Assembly: GCA_947166405.1 (NCBI GenBank)
Contig: CAMVEA010000005.1
Span: 1 to 40,013 of the forward strand
Length of the DNA: 40,013 bases
Direction of reading: 5' to 3'
Origin: an uncultured Candidatus Saccharibacteria bacterium
GTDB lineage: Bacteria; Patescibacteriota; Saccharimonadia; Saccharimonadales; Saccharimonadaceae
Under the pieces are notes generated by a model that ran no database searches, was not told the origin of the DNA, and saw nothing but the letters and a program-made list of their open reading frames with translations. Every line of letters starts with the position of its first letter. The stretch's first letter is position 1. Of this stretch, positions 28,627-37,468 are shown piece after piece. Both the position numbers and the translations under genes were made by a program.

Positions 28627-29850
28627 ATGATGAAAATACTTATGTTAGGCTGGGAATTGCCACCTCACAATAGTGGAGGTTTAGGTGTAGCATGTCTGAA
28701 TATGGCAAGAGCGCTTTCTAAGCAAGGCGTAGATATAGATTTTGTTGTCCCATACGAAGCAGAGCATCCCGAAATAAATTTTATGACAATTCATTCAGCC
28801 ACTCATCTAGATCCTATTTACCGCTATGGCGGCGGAGCCTATGAATCACTGCGACTATTAGAAAAGATTATACCATCAATCGACAAGAATAAGCTAGTTT
28901 CAATTCGCGATGTCCAGAAGTCATATTGCGAATTTATTAATGACTATTTAATGGATTACAAGCCTGATGTCGTTCACGCGCACGATTGGCTAACTTTTGA
29001 AGCAGGCGTCCTCGCAAAAAAGAACTACGGTCTACCTTTAGTAGCCCACGTCCATGCCACCGAATTCGATCGTGCGGGCATGCATGCCGGTAATCCCTTA
29101 ATCCACGAAATAGAATACGAAGGATTAATGATGGCTGATAAGATTATAGCGGTTTCTGAAGCTACCAAACGCATCATTCACGATAGGTACAAAATTCCAC
29201 TCAACAAAATCGATGTTATATACAATTCCCTCGACGACGATTACGCCACGTCAGATTATCACTTCGAAGAGGACTCCTATGGCTATCTAAAAAAGCTCAA
29301 GTCTAAAGGCTACACTGTAGTTTCTACAGTCGGACGTTTCACCGTCCAGAAGGGGCTTAGTCATTTTATGCACGGAGCAGCCCTAGCCATCAGTAAGAAC
29401 CCCAAATTAATCTTTGTCTTTGCGGGTGACGGCGAAGAACGCAACGAACTGATCAATATGGCGGCTGACCTAGGTATCAGCAAAAACGTCATTTTCACAG
29501 GCTTCATCCGTGGTAAACGCTTGCGCGATATTTATGCCATTTCAGACATTTTCGTTATGAGTTCAGTATCAGAGCCGTTCGGGCTAACAGCTCTCGAAGC
29601 AGCACACCACGGCGACTGCTTAATTCTCACCAAGCAATCAGGTGTTTCAGAAGTAATTTGGTCAGCCATGAAATATGATTTTTGGGACAAACAAAAGCTT
29701 GCCGACGAAATACTTGCAATTGTTGATAACCCTGCCCTCAGGGAAACATTACAGAACAATGTACGTCACGAATATCTCAAAATTACTTGGAATCAAGTTG
29801 CAAAAAAATGTCTGAAGGTATATAATAATGTAAAACATAAGAGGAATTAA
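28627..29850 (+). CDS. GT4-family glycosyltransferase (glycogen synthase-like)
   Basis: LMLGWELPPHNSGGLGVACLNMARALSKQG; STVGRFTVQKGLSHF; SEPFGLTALEAAHHG. Confidence 0.88.
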   Translation: MMKILMLGWELPPHNSGGLGVACLNMARALSKQGVDIDFVVPYEAEHPEINFMTIHSATHLDPIYRYGGGAYESLRLLEKIIPSIDKNKLVSIRDVQKSYCEFINDYLMDYKPDVVHAHDWLTFEAGVLAKKNYGLPLVAHVHATEFDRAGMHAGNPLIHEIEYEGLMMADKIIAVSEATKRIIHDRYKIPLNKIDVIYNSLDDDYATSDYHFEEDSYGYLKKLKSKGYTVVSTVGRFTVQKGLSHFMHGAALAISKNPKLIFVFAGDGEERNELINMAADLGISKNVIFTGFIRGKRLRDIYAISDIFVMSSVSEPFGLTALEAAHHGDCLILTKQSGVSEVIWSAMKYDFWDKQKLADEILAIVDNPALRETLQNNVRHEYLKITWNQVAKKCLKVYNNVKHKRN

Positions 29851-29852
29851 AA

Positions 29853-31064
29853 TTGCGCGCTATTTGTTTATATCTACACATCCATCAGCCAGTAAGGTAC
29901 CGTCAATATTCGATTTTTGATGTTGGTAGCAATTCGAATTATTTCTACGACGATTACAACGGTCGACAATCCAATGAACGAATTTTTCATAAAGTCGCTA
30001 GGAAAAGCTATAGGCCAATGCTCGATTTACTCGAACAAAACGTCGCAAGGTATCCTGGTTTTAAAGTTTCGTTATCAATTACTGGAACATGGCTTGATCA
30101 AGCAGAAAAGTGGGGCCCAGAATTCATCGCACAAATCAAACGTATGGTAGACACCGGGCAAGTTGAGATTGTCGGCGAGACATACTATCATTCACTCGCA
30201 TTCTTCTACAATCGTGACGAATTTGACCAACAAGTTAAGATGCACGCCCAAAAGATTAAAGAGCTCTTCGGTGTAACGCCAAAAGTATTTCGAAATACCG
30301 AATTCGCATATAACGATCAGCTCGCCAAGTGGGCCGATGACAACAAATACATAGGCATCCTCGCCGAAGGTTGGGATAAAATTCTCGGCTGGCGCAGTCC
30401 TAATTATGTCTATCAGCCATTCGGCTGCAACAACCTGAAGCTTTTACTCAAGAATTATCGTCTCTCCGATGATATTGCATTTCGGTTTTCCAATCGAGGC
30501 TGGAATGAATGGCCACTCACAGTGCCAAAATACCAAAGGTGGCTCAATGACGATTGTCTGCGAGGCCCACTTATCAATCTATTTATGGACTTTGAGACAT
30601 TCGGCGAACACCAATGGGAGGATACTGGCATTTTTGACTTCATGAAAACATTGATACCGAATTGGCTCAATGAATACGACAATAAATTTGTTACAGTTTC
30701 TGAAGCGTGCGAATTGATGCCTCCAGCCGACGTTGTTTCTATGCCAGACACCGTTACATGGGCCGATACCGAACGTGACTTATCTGCATGGCTTTCTAAT
30801 TCTATGCAGCACTCTGCAATGCACGACCTCTATGCTATGCGCGACAAAATCCTATCCACAAATGACCAACAGCTAATTAATGATTGGCGCTATATGACCA
30901 CATCCGACCATCCCTACTCAATGTGTACCAAATACTGGAACGATGGCGATGTCCATGCTTATTTCTCGGCATATGCCTCACCTTACGAATCCTTTATGTA
31001 TTTCGAAAATGTCATCCGCGACCTCGAGTATAGAGCCTCGATAATCTTAGATCGTAACGTTTGA
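29853..31064 (+). CDS. Glycoside hydrolase family 57 (alpha-amylase-like)
   Basis: LYLHIHQPVRYRQYSIFD, VEIVGETYYHSLAFFY, VFRNTEFAYND, FMDFETFGEHQW. Confidence 0.92.
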   Translation: MRAICLYLHIHQPVRYRQYSIFDVGSNSNYFYDDYNGRQSNERIFHKVARKSYRPMLDLLEQNVARYPGFKVSLSITGTWLDQAEKWGPEFIAQIKRMVDTGQVEIVGETYYHSLAFFYNRDEFDQQVKMHAQKIKELFGVTPKVFRNTEFAYNDQLAKWADDNKYIGILAEGWDKILGWRSPNYVYQPFGCNNLKLLLKNYRLSDDIAFRFSNRGWNEWPLTVPKYQRWLNDDCLRGPLINLFMDFETFGEHQWEDTGIFDFMKTLIPNWLNEYDNKFVTVSEACELMPPADVVSMPDTVTWADTERDLSAWLSNSMQHSAMHDLYAMRDKILSTNDQQLINDWRYMTTSDHPYSMCTKYWNDGDVHAYFSAYASPYESFMYFENVIRDLEYRASIILDRNV

Positions 31065-31246
31065 TTTTTTAGTTAACCCCATTTGCTCAGATATCATTAA
31101 ATGATTTTAATAAAAGTTGGAATTTAATTACTTTTTAACATGTGGCCCAAGAATAGATTCCATTAATCTATTGGAAATCAGAATATAGCTCATATAAATA
31201 ACAAGAATGCAATCGAATAATAATGATATAAAACAAGTAATAAACG

Positions 31247-31272
31247 AAAAGCCGCACTAATGTGCGGCAAAA
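31247..31272 (-). terminator. Terminator downstream of rpmG
   Basis: GCCGCAC-taat-GTGCGGC with TTTT on the minus strand. Confidence 0.8.
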
Positions 31273-31303
31273 AAGAATACAATAGAATTAAATAATCGCA
31301 ATT

Positions 31304-31513
31304 CTAACGCTTCTTTTCTTTGACTTCGTTTCGTCCGAGATTCTTCTTCGTCTCAACAAACAACACATGCTTCCTCAAGACAGGATCATACTTCCTTAGA
31401 CTGAGTTTATCAGGAGTATTCATTGTATTCTTCTTGGTATAGTAAGCACGAATACCAGACTCCTCAGACACGAGTCCAACCAATTTTCGCTTAGTATTAT
31501 TCTTCTTTGCCAT
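31304..31513 (-). CDS. rpmG: 50S ribosomal protein L33, Cys-free type
   Basis: [38 protein letters not shown]; no Zn-ribbon cysteines. Confidence 0.9.
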   Translation of the reverse strand: MAKKNNTKRKLVGLVSEESGIRAYYTKKNTMNTPDKLSLRKYDPVLRKHVLFVETKKNLGRNEVKEKKR

Positions 31514-31542
31514 AACTATCTACAATTATATCACACCAGATT

Positions 31543-31570
31543 AAAAAAGGCAAGGATAAAATCCTTGCCT
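31543..31570 (-). terminator. Terminator after the small ORF at 31591
   Basis: AGGCAAGGAT-aaa-ATCCTTGCCT with TTTTTT on the minus strand. Confidence 0.85.
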
Positions 31571-31590
31571 GCGGGAGTGGATGATGGCCA

Positions 31591-31800
31591 TCAGCCACGA
31601 CGCTTATCGCGCAATTCTTTCATAGACGAAGCTCCAAAGTAGTCCAAAACTCTCCGAACACCATCGCTCGAGGTATCTACTGAGCGGCCTTCATTATAGA
31701 GTTGCACCAAGCTATCAGCGGCATTCCGGTAACCATCGGTAGTGGGGGTAAGCCCCTTCGAGCCGATGCCATGAGCACCAGGAATAATAATATCGCCCAA
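31591..31800 (-). CDS. Small protein of unknown function (69 aa, TTG start)
   Basis: SD AAAGGTGGTG ~8 nt before TTG, and a clean terminator immediately downstream. Confidence 0.5.
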   Translation of the reverse strand: MGDIIIPGAHGIGSKGLTPTTDGYRNAADSLVQLYNEGRSVDTSSDGVRRVLDYFGASSMKELRDKRRG

Positions 31801-31854
31801 TCATCTCACCACCTTTCTTTATAATGTACTGGTTTCCACACCAAAGACATAATA

Positions 31855-34800
31855 CTACTTTTCAACAGATTTTGCAAGCAGAAGCTCGATAAAACTCTTA
31901 ATGTCTTTAATTCCCAAACCAGCATCAGGTGGTCTAAACAAATCTGCATCATCAATGAAAGACAACGAGCATACTTCTTGATAGACTGCCTTTATAAGTT
32001 CAATGAGTTTCTTCTCGTCGTCCCGATTGAATTCATAGACTTTATCATAGACTTCGCCATCCTTGTCAGGAACAACAAACAGAATATGGGCTTTTGTTAC
32101 TTTATATTTAGCATAACGAGGTGAATTATTCAATAATAGTTTATAAAAACCAAGCTGTAACATATATTTGTACAATGTAGTATGTGAAGCCCATTTTTCT
32201 TTATGATATCCACCTGTTTTATAGTCATAAATCTCTATTTCCTTAGTATCTTCATCTAGTATGATATGATCAACTTTTCCAGTAATTGGCACGCCGCCCA
32301 CAACCAATCTGTCAGAAGCAAAATCAACTTCTGCTTGACCAATTCTTAATACATCGCGGAATTCTCTAAGCGAGACTAATAAATCATTAGGACCTTTCTC
32401 TCTTATTTTCTGCACTATACTAGTAGGCAAATCACGTTTGTCGAGATTAGCTAGAAATAGCTCTACGGCCTCATCGTCAGATATTCCTTTATTTGTCACG
32501 GCTTCAAAAACCTCGTGCACGAGCGTACCGAATGCTAGTGCTTCCGTCTCAGGCTCACGCGGAGCTCGCAGAATATATGATTTAAAGAATTCTAAAGGCC
32601 CAGCGTATACGATATCGACAAAAGAAGTCAGCGCCGAAGCACTCATTCGCCAATTAGCAACACGTTCTTTATAAATTGCACGCATATCAGGCTCATAGGC
32701 TACGTAGTTCATAAGCCAATTCTTAACGTTTTGCTCACGCAGTTCATAGCTACCAGTCTGATACATAAGCTCTACTCTACCAGAAGGCACAAATGGAGAT
32801 ATTACGACATCACCATCACCATACTCTTCGAAATACTCCAACCTTTCAGGTGACTTACCACTAAAATCCGCCAACGAATTAGTGATAATAAGGTGAGATT
32901 TGGCTCTCGTGAGCGCCACGTAAAGAATTCTTAATTTCTCACCATCCGTAGTACCCGTATGTCGAATCTGCATCAGATTTTTAGGTAAGGCTAGTAAATT
33001 ATTATTACCCTTCCCTTTTCCCCACGCAGTGTGGTCAGCCGAAACTATAAACACGTATTCAAATTCAAGTCCTTTTGCTTTGTGAGCGGTCAGTATCTGC
33101 ACCGCTTCTGCACTATCACGATATGGTGAAGTGGTAGTAAGTGCCATCCCTGCTGCTTCATAGTCATCGATTAGTTCCACTAGATCTGCTAACCTCAAGC
33201 TTTTTTCGCCATAATGTCTTCTTAGTTTACCTTTAAGTGACGCAAGATTTTCGTAGAATCTAAAGCGTTCATATTCACCCATTTCATTTGCGTCCATTTT
33301 TTCGACAAAACATCCTAGAATAACATCCAATGACTCAGTCAAAGATTTAACTGCCATTTCAGCAAACCATTCTGCTACACTTGTTATTTTGGCGTTTTCA
33401 GAGGCACTCATTACATCAAATACCGACTTCTTATCGTGCTTTGCCTTCTCTACCATCCTTATTACTTCAACGGCTGGCAATCCAAGACAAGAATAAGTCA
33501 GAACCTCAAGGACAGATACCGAAGAAGGTCTGTTGTTAGCTAAATCAATAATAAAGCGAGCCATCGTCAACACTTCGTGAATCTTAGCGTCCTCAAACAA
33601 ATTATCGCGTTTTTCATATGCAATCTTAATCTCGGGATATTCTTTTAAGTATTTCAACAAAGGTTCAAAGTATTTACTCTTGTAGGATATTATTGCTATC
33701 TCATTTTGAGATACCCCAGACTTAATTAGCTCCGATATCTCGTGTGCAATATACCCATACTCTGCATCAGCAGAAGCAAATTCAATCCTGTGAATTTGCG
33801 AAACCTTAGGATCTTCTTTATGCGCAATTAGTTCCTTATCGGCAAATCTATCGGGAGCTTGTCGGATAATCTCACGAGAAAAATCCAGAATCTCTTGCGT
33901 GCTGCGATAGTTCTCGACCAATGGTATCACTTCTGCTTCGTAGTAAGCTTGGAAATCTGTTAAGTTCGACGCCAATGCCCCCTGAAACTCATAAATCGCT
34001 TGATCATCATCACCTACTGCCATTATTAACGGACGCTCATAATCAGTGAGCTTCTTTACAATAGCAAACTGTGACGGATTCGTGTCTTGAAACTCGTCAA
34101 GCATTATAAACTGATATCGTTCCGACAGAGTTGCTTTAAAGCCCTCATCTTCAGTAAGAATTCTTACTGCCATCTCGATCATATCATCAAAATCAAATAA
34201 TCCGTTATCTAGCAGATACTTCTGATATTTACGCATTACATTGGCTACGGACAATAGCTTTCTGTTTGCAACTCTATCTTTAAGATAATATGTTCCCTTG
34301 GCATTCTTTTCGAAATACTTATCTTTCCAAGTCGACAATGGTTTAATCTTCTGAGTAGACTCTGCTTCAATAATCGCATTTTTCAAATCACGAGCCATTC
34401 CTGCGATAGAGCGCTCTACTGCTCCTAGAATAGGAGGAACATCAGAATATTTTGATAGAATTTCATAAATAGGCTTATAAGCTCTTTCGTACGACTCGTT
34501 GAATTTACGTGGAACCACTTCGAGCAAAAAAGGAGAGATTGTTTCTGACAGAACCCTAGAATCCTCAATATTCTGCTCAGCAATTTTTTGTAAATCATCT
34601 GCCGAAAGCCCCGCAGATTTCGATTCACCGATTACGCTTATGATATCTCGTATTGGGTCGCCACGTAGAATATCGTCGCCACTCAAATCATCCTGGATTG
34701 ACTTAACAATCTTATACTGAGTGACCTCATCAATCGGAGATTCTAGTTTACGATCAAAATCTACTGCATAAGTTTTATACTGCGCAATGATGTCTGAACC

Positions 34801-35058
34801 AAAAGCATGATAAGTACCAATGTTCACCTTTAGGGCGTCTTTACCAATTATTGATTTTAGCCGTTCTCGCATATTAGAGGCCCCAGTCTCCGTGAAAGTC
34901 AAGCATAGAATATTCTCTGGATTAGTATCTGTATTCTGTAAAATATAAGCTACTTTATGGGACAGAAGCTGCGTCTTACCAGTTCCAGGGCCCGCCAGTA
35001 CCAATAATGGTCCATCTAGGTACTCAACCGCTTTTTTCTGATTCTCATTTAATCCCAT
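31855..35058 (-). CDS. UvrD/Rep-family helicase with C-terminal PD-(D/E)XK nuclease domain (AddA-like)
   Basis: GPGTGKTQLL, LDEFQDTN, GDDDQAIYEFQGA, YRSTQEIL, TAHKAKGLEFEYVF; C-terminal GKVDHIILDEDTKEIEIYDYKTG. Confidence 0.93.
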   Translation of the reverse strand: MGLNENQKKAVEYLDGPLLVLAGPGTGKTQLLSHKVAYILQNTDTNPENILCLTFTETGASNMRERLKSIIGKDALKVNIGTYHAFGSDIIAQYKTYAVDFDRKLESPIDEVTQYKIVKSIQDDLSGDDILRGDPIRDIISVIGESKSAGLSADDLQKIAEQNIEDSRVLSETISPFLLEVVPRKFNESYERAYKPIYEILSKYSDVPPILGAVERSIAGMARDLKNAIIEAESTQKIKPLSTWKDKYFEKNAKGTYYLKDRVANRKLLSVANVMRKYQKYLLDNGLFDFDDMIEMAVRILTEDEGFKATLSERYQFIMLDEFQDTNPSQFAIVKKLTDYERPLIMAVGDDDQAIYEFQGALASNLTDFQAYYEAEVIPLVENYRSTQEILDFSREIIRQAPDRFADKELIAHKEDPKVSQIHRIEFASADAEYGYIAHEISELIKSGVSQNEIAIISYKSKYFEPLLKYLKEYPEIKIAYEKRDNLFEDAKIHEVLTMARFIIDLANNRPSSVSVLEVLTYSCLGLPAVEVIRMVEKAKHDKKSVFDVMSASENAKITSVAEWFAEMAVKSLTESLDVILGCFVEKMDANEMGEYERFRFYENLASLKGKLRRHYGEKSLRLADLVELIDDYEAAGMALTTTSPYRDSAEAVQILTAHKAKGLEFEYVFIVSADHTAWGKGKGNNNLLALPKNLMQIRHTGTTDGEKLRILYVALTRAKSHLIITNSLADFSGKSPERLEYFEEYGDGDVVISPFVPSGRVELMYQTGSYELREQNVKNWLMNYVAYEPDMRAIYKERVANWRMSASALTSFVDIVYAGPLEFFKSYILRAPREPETEALAFGTLVHEVFEAVTNKGISDDEAVELFLANLDKRDLPTSIVQKIREKGPNDLLVSLREFRDVLRIGQAEVDFASDRLVVGGVPITGKVDHIILDEDTKEIEIYDYKTGGYHKEKWASHTTLYKYMLQLGFYKLLLNNSPRYAKYKVTKAHILFVVPDKDGEVYDKVYEFNRDDEKKLIELIKAVYQEVCSLSFIDDADLFRPPDAGLGIKDIKSFIELLLAKSVEK

Positions 35059-35082
35059 ACTATTCCTCCCGAAGCTATCATA

Positions 35083-35865
35083 TTATGCTGTTATGCTGAT
35101 TCTATCGTTTAAAATCCTATTCATTATTTCAGCATCATCAGGTATCACAATACTTCCTTGGCGAATGCTTTTAATAGCTGATAATCCTTCTACCGTTTTC
35201 TCAGGTAAATACTCAGCATTATCCGAAAGCCTTAAGCCATATTCGTAATTACGTGAAGGTAACCCACAAGTTAATTCCAAATCACCAACACCGCAAGACA
35301 AATCCACAGTATCGGCCTTAGCTCCATTCGTTCTAAGTATCTCTTTCAACTCGATAGTAGCCCGCCTAATATAGTCAGACCATCCTTCTGTGTCACGCTT
35401 AAGCTTAAGATAGCCAGCTTCTATCGCGTATATGTTCTTTAAAGCACCACACAGTAATACCCCCAATCTGTCTTCTGTATAATCAAATTTCAAGTATTCA
35501 GTTTCAAATAGCTCGATAATCCTGGTATCCGTAGCAGTTAGTAATGTACTACGACCATTCTTAATATCGTCAGCAAAACCTGGACCACTAACCACCATCC
35601 AGTCTTTAAAACCCTCAAACACTTTATCGGCCATGATGCCTTTGGTCGCCACAATCAACGGTGTCTCCTTGGGTAGACGTGGGAGCAAATGAGACAATAC
35701 CTCAGAAGGTACGCAGACTACAATGTAGAAAGCGCCAGCTAAAACATCTGATAGTCTATTCTTTAATAAGAGAGAATCGTAATAAGAGATATCTAAACCA
35801 TTCTCGGCCAAAACTCCACCAAGTGCTGTGCCAAAAGCTCCAGCCCCAAGAATCGCAACCTTCAT
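35083..35865 (-). CDS. gpsA: NAD(P)-dependent glycerol-3-phosphate dehydrogenase
   Basis: MKVAILGAGAFGTALGGVLAENG; LGVLLCGALKNIYAIEAG; GVGDLELTCGLPSRNYEYG. Confidence 0.9.
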   Translation of the reverse strand: MKVAILGAGAFGTALGGVLAENGLDISYYDSLLLKNRLSDVLAGAFYIVVCVPSEVLSHLLPRLPKETPLIVATKGIMADKVFEGFKDWMVVSGPGFADDIKNGRSTLLTATDTRIIELFETEYLKFDYTEDRLGVLLCGALKNIYAIEAGYLKLKRDTEGWSDYIRRATIELKEILRTNGAKADTVDLSCGVGDLELTCGLPSRNYEYGLRLSDNAEYLPEKTVEGLSAIKSIRQGSIVIPDDAEIMNRILNDRISITA

Positions 35866-36713
35866 TATTCAGAAGCCTTCTTTTTCTTGTGCTTGAAAAC
35901 AATCCTTACAATCAAAGCAATAATTGCTGCTATAGTCACTGCAACAATAGCCATAAACCAAATTGGACAGATGATCACATTCTGTTCAACGGTAGAAGTC
36001 TCACCATTATAGTAAATTGTCTGCTTAATTTTAACCATACCGAGTGCTGGCAAATTAGTAACATCTCGATTCACTACGCGTTCAGTCTCAGGCATTATCA
36101 TCTCAGAATAAGTCGCTTCATTATTCTCAGTTGGAAGAATCTGTTCACCAGAGAACATATTCTTAGCCTCAATGATAATAGTAGCAGATTCGTGAATATT
36201 CCCATTATTCGAGAACTTCGCCGAAACATTGACTGGTGGGTTCAAAACGAAGCCAGGGACATTATTCTCCATAATCTTGCCATCTCGAACTGTCTCACCA
36301 GCAACTGTCGCATACACTAAGCTAGCCATCTCAAATACATTCTTCACGGCCACACCACTTTCATTATCGCTCTTGTTATTGGAAGTTACAGTAATTGCCG
36401 CATATTGACCACCAGCAGGAGCATCTGACGGGACTTTAATCTTATACTTAACTTCCTTTGACTCGTTGGGCTTGATTGTGCCAGTTGGCTCTTCAATCGT
36501 AATCCACTTAGCAATCTGAGTACGATTAGTCATCGTAGCCAAATCTGCTGTATAATCTAATCCAGCAACACCATAAGGAGATGTCTCTACTTTGTAGTTG
36601 AAATCCTCTTTCGAGTCAGCCGGATTAACTATCGTTATTTTGCCAGAGTAAGTCTCACCTGCCACCAAGTTAATTGATTGACTCATCGGCAATACTGTAA
36701 ATACGTTTTCCAT
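35865..36713 (-). CDS. DUF916-like extracellular-type protein with C-terminal TM anchor
   Basis: VLPMSQSINLVAGETYSGKITIVNPADSKEDFNYKVETSPYG...; C-terminal IWFMAIVAVTIAAIIALIVRIVFKHKKKK; SD GGAGGT. Confidence 0.65.
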   Translation of the reverse strand: MENVFTVLPMSQSINLVAGETYSGKITIVNPADSKEDFNYKVETSPYGVAGLDYTADLATMTNRTQIAKWITIEEPTGTIKPNESKEVKYKIKVPSDAPAGGQYAAITVTSNNKSDNESGVAVKNVFEMASLVYATVAGETVRDGKIMENNVPGFVLNPPVNVSAKFSNNGNIHESATIIIEAKNMFSGEQILPTENNEATYSEMIMPETERVVNRDVTNLPALGMVKIKQTIYYNGETSTVEQNVIICPIWFMAIVAVTIAAIIALIVRIVFKHKKKKASE

Positions 36714-36792
36714 TTTACCTCCACATTGATTTCCTTAATTATATCATACTTATTTTCAATAACAACCCTATTTTTCAATTTTATTTCAAAAA

Positions 36793-37341
36793 TTATTCAA
36801 TTTTTAGAATTTGTGCTGTACCAAGTTCCAGTTTTAAGAGCCTCTGGTTCCTTGAGCCTCGAAACCTCAAACTCAAATCCCTCTGTTTTAATATAAACGG
36901 CCCATCGATCAAAGCATCAAGCGATTTGAGAAACTCCCATGGTTCACCACCATACTCCCGAATCCCCTCATACGTAAACCCCGAAAAACTCCACACATCC
37001 CAGCCAAATTCCTTGCGAACGTAGTCGGCAATAGTACGACAAGCCTTCGCCTGTACAAAAGGCTCACCGCCACAGAAGGTTAATCCAGTCTGACCTTTAA
37101 ACTTTGATAACTGCTCCAGTACATCTTTAATCGGCACCAGCATTCCAGCACAATAGTCCCAAGTTTCGGGATTTTGACAGCCAATACAACCATTCGGACA
37201 GCCTTGTGTCCAGAGGACAGCCCTTAGGCCATCCCCGTTCACAATACTATCATGCTCTAGCGGCCCCGACAACCTGATAAACCCATCCGGCACCTCGAGT
37301 TGCTTGGATATTTTTTTTAGTGAATTGCTATAGTTGCTCAT
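36793..37341 (-). CDS. nrdG: Anaerobic ribonucleotide reductase activating protein (radical SAM)
   Basis: LWTQGCPNGCIGCQNPETWD (CxxxCxxC); LTFCGGEPFVQA. Confidence 0.92.
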   Translation of the reverse strand: MSNYSNSLKKISKQLEVPDGFIRLSGPLEHDSIVNGDGLRAVLWTQGCPNGCIGCQNPETWDYCAGMLVPIKDVLEQLSKFKGQTGLTFCGGEPFVQAKACRTIADYVRKEFGWDVWSFSGFTYEGIREYGGEPWEFLKSLDALIDGPFILKQRDLSLRFRGSRNQRLLKLELGTAQILKIE

Positions 37342-37350
37342 AAGCTATAT

Positions 37351-37468
37351 TGATGTCAAATAGGTTTATTTCGGGGCCGCGTCCAGCCGGCCCGTCGCCA
37401 CGGGCGGCCGGCGCTAATCCTCGCCTTGCCAGGCTCCGGAATGCCCCGAAACAAACTATTTGTCATCA
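37351..37468 (-). repeat. GC-rich inverted-repeat element / structured RNA candidate between nrdD and nrdG
   Basis: Arms TGATGTCAAATAGGTTTATTTCGGGGC (37351-37377) and GCCCCGAAACAAACTATTTGTCATCA (37443-37468); core 37372-37448 is 61/77 G+C by hand count; internal hairpins GCCGGCC...GGCCGGC and GCCT-GGCA-AGGC. Confidence 0.85.

Noticed and set aside
37356-37458. -1 frameshift at the nrdD stop giving IVCFGAFRSLARRGLAPAARGDGPAGRGPEINLFD... as a hidden radical domain
   Set aside because: Open only because GC-rich DNA lacks stops; VCFGAF is not a convincing RVxGY motif and there is no classical slippery heptamer.
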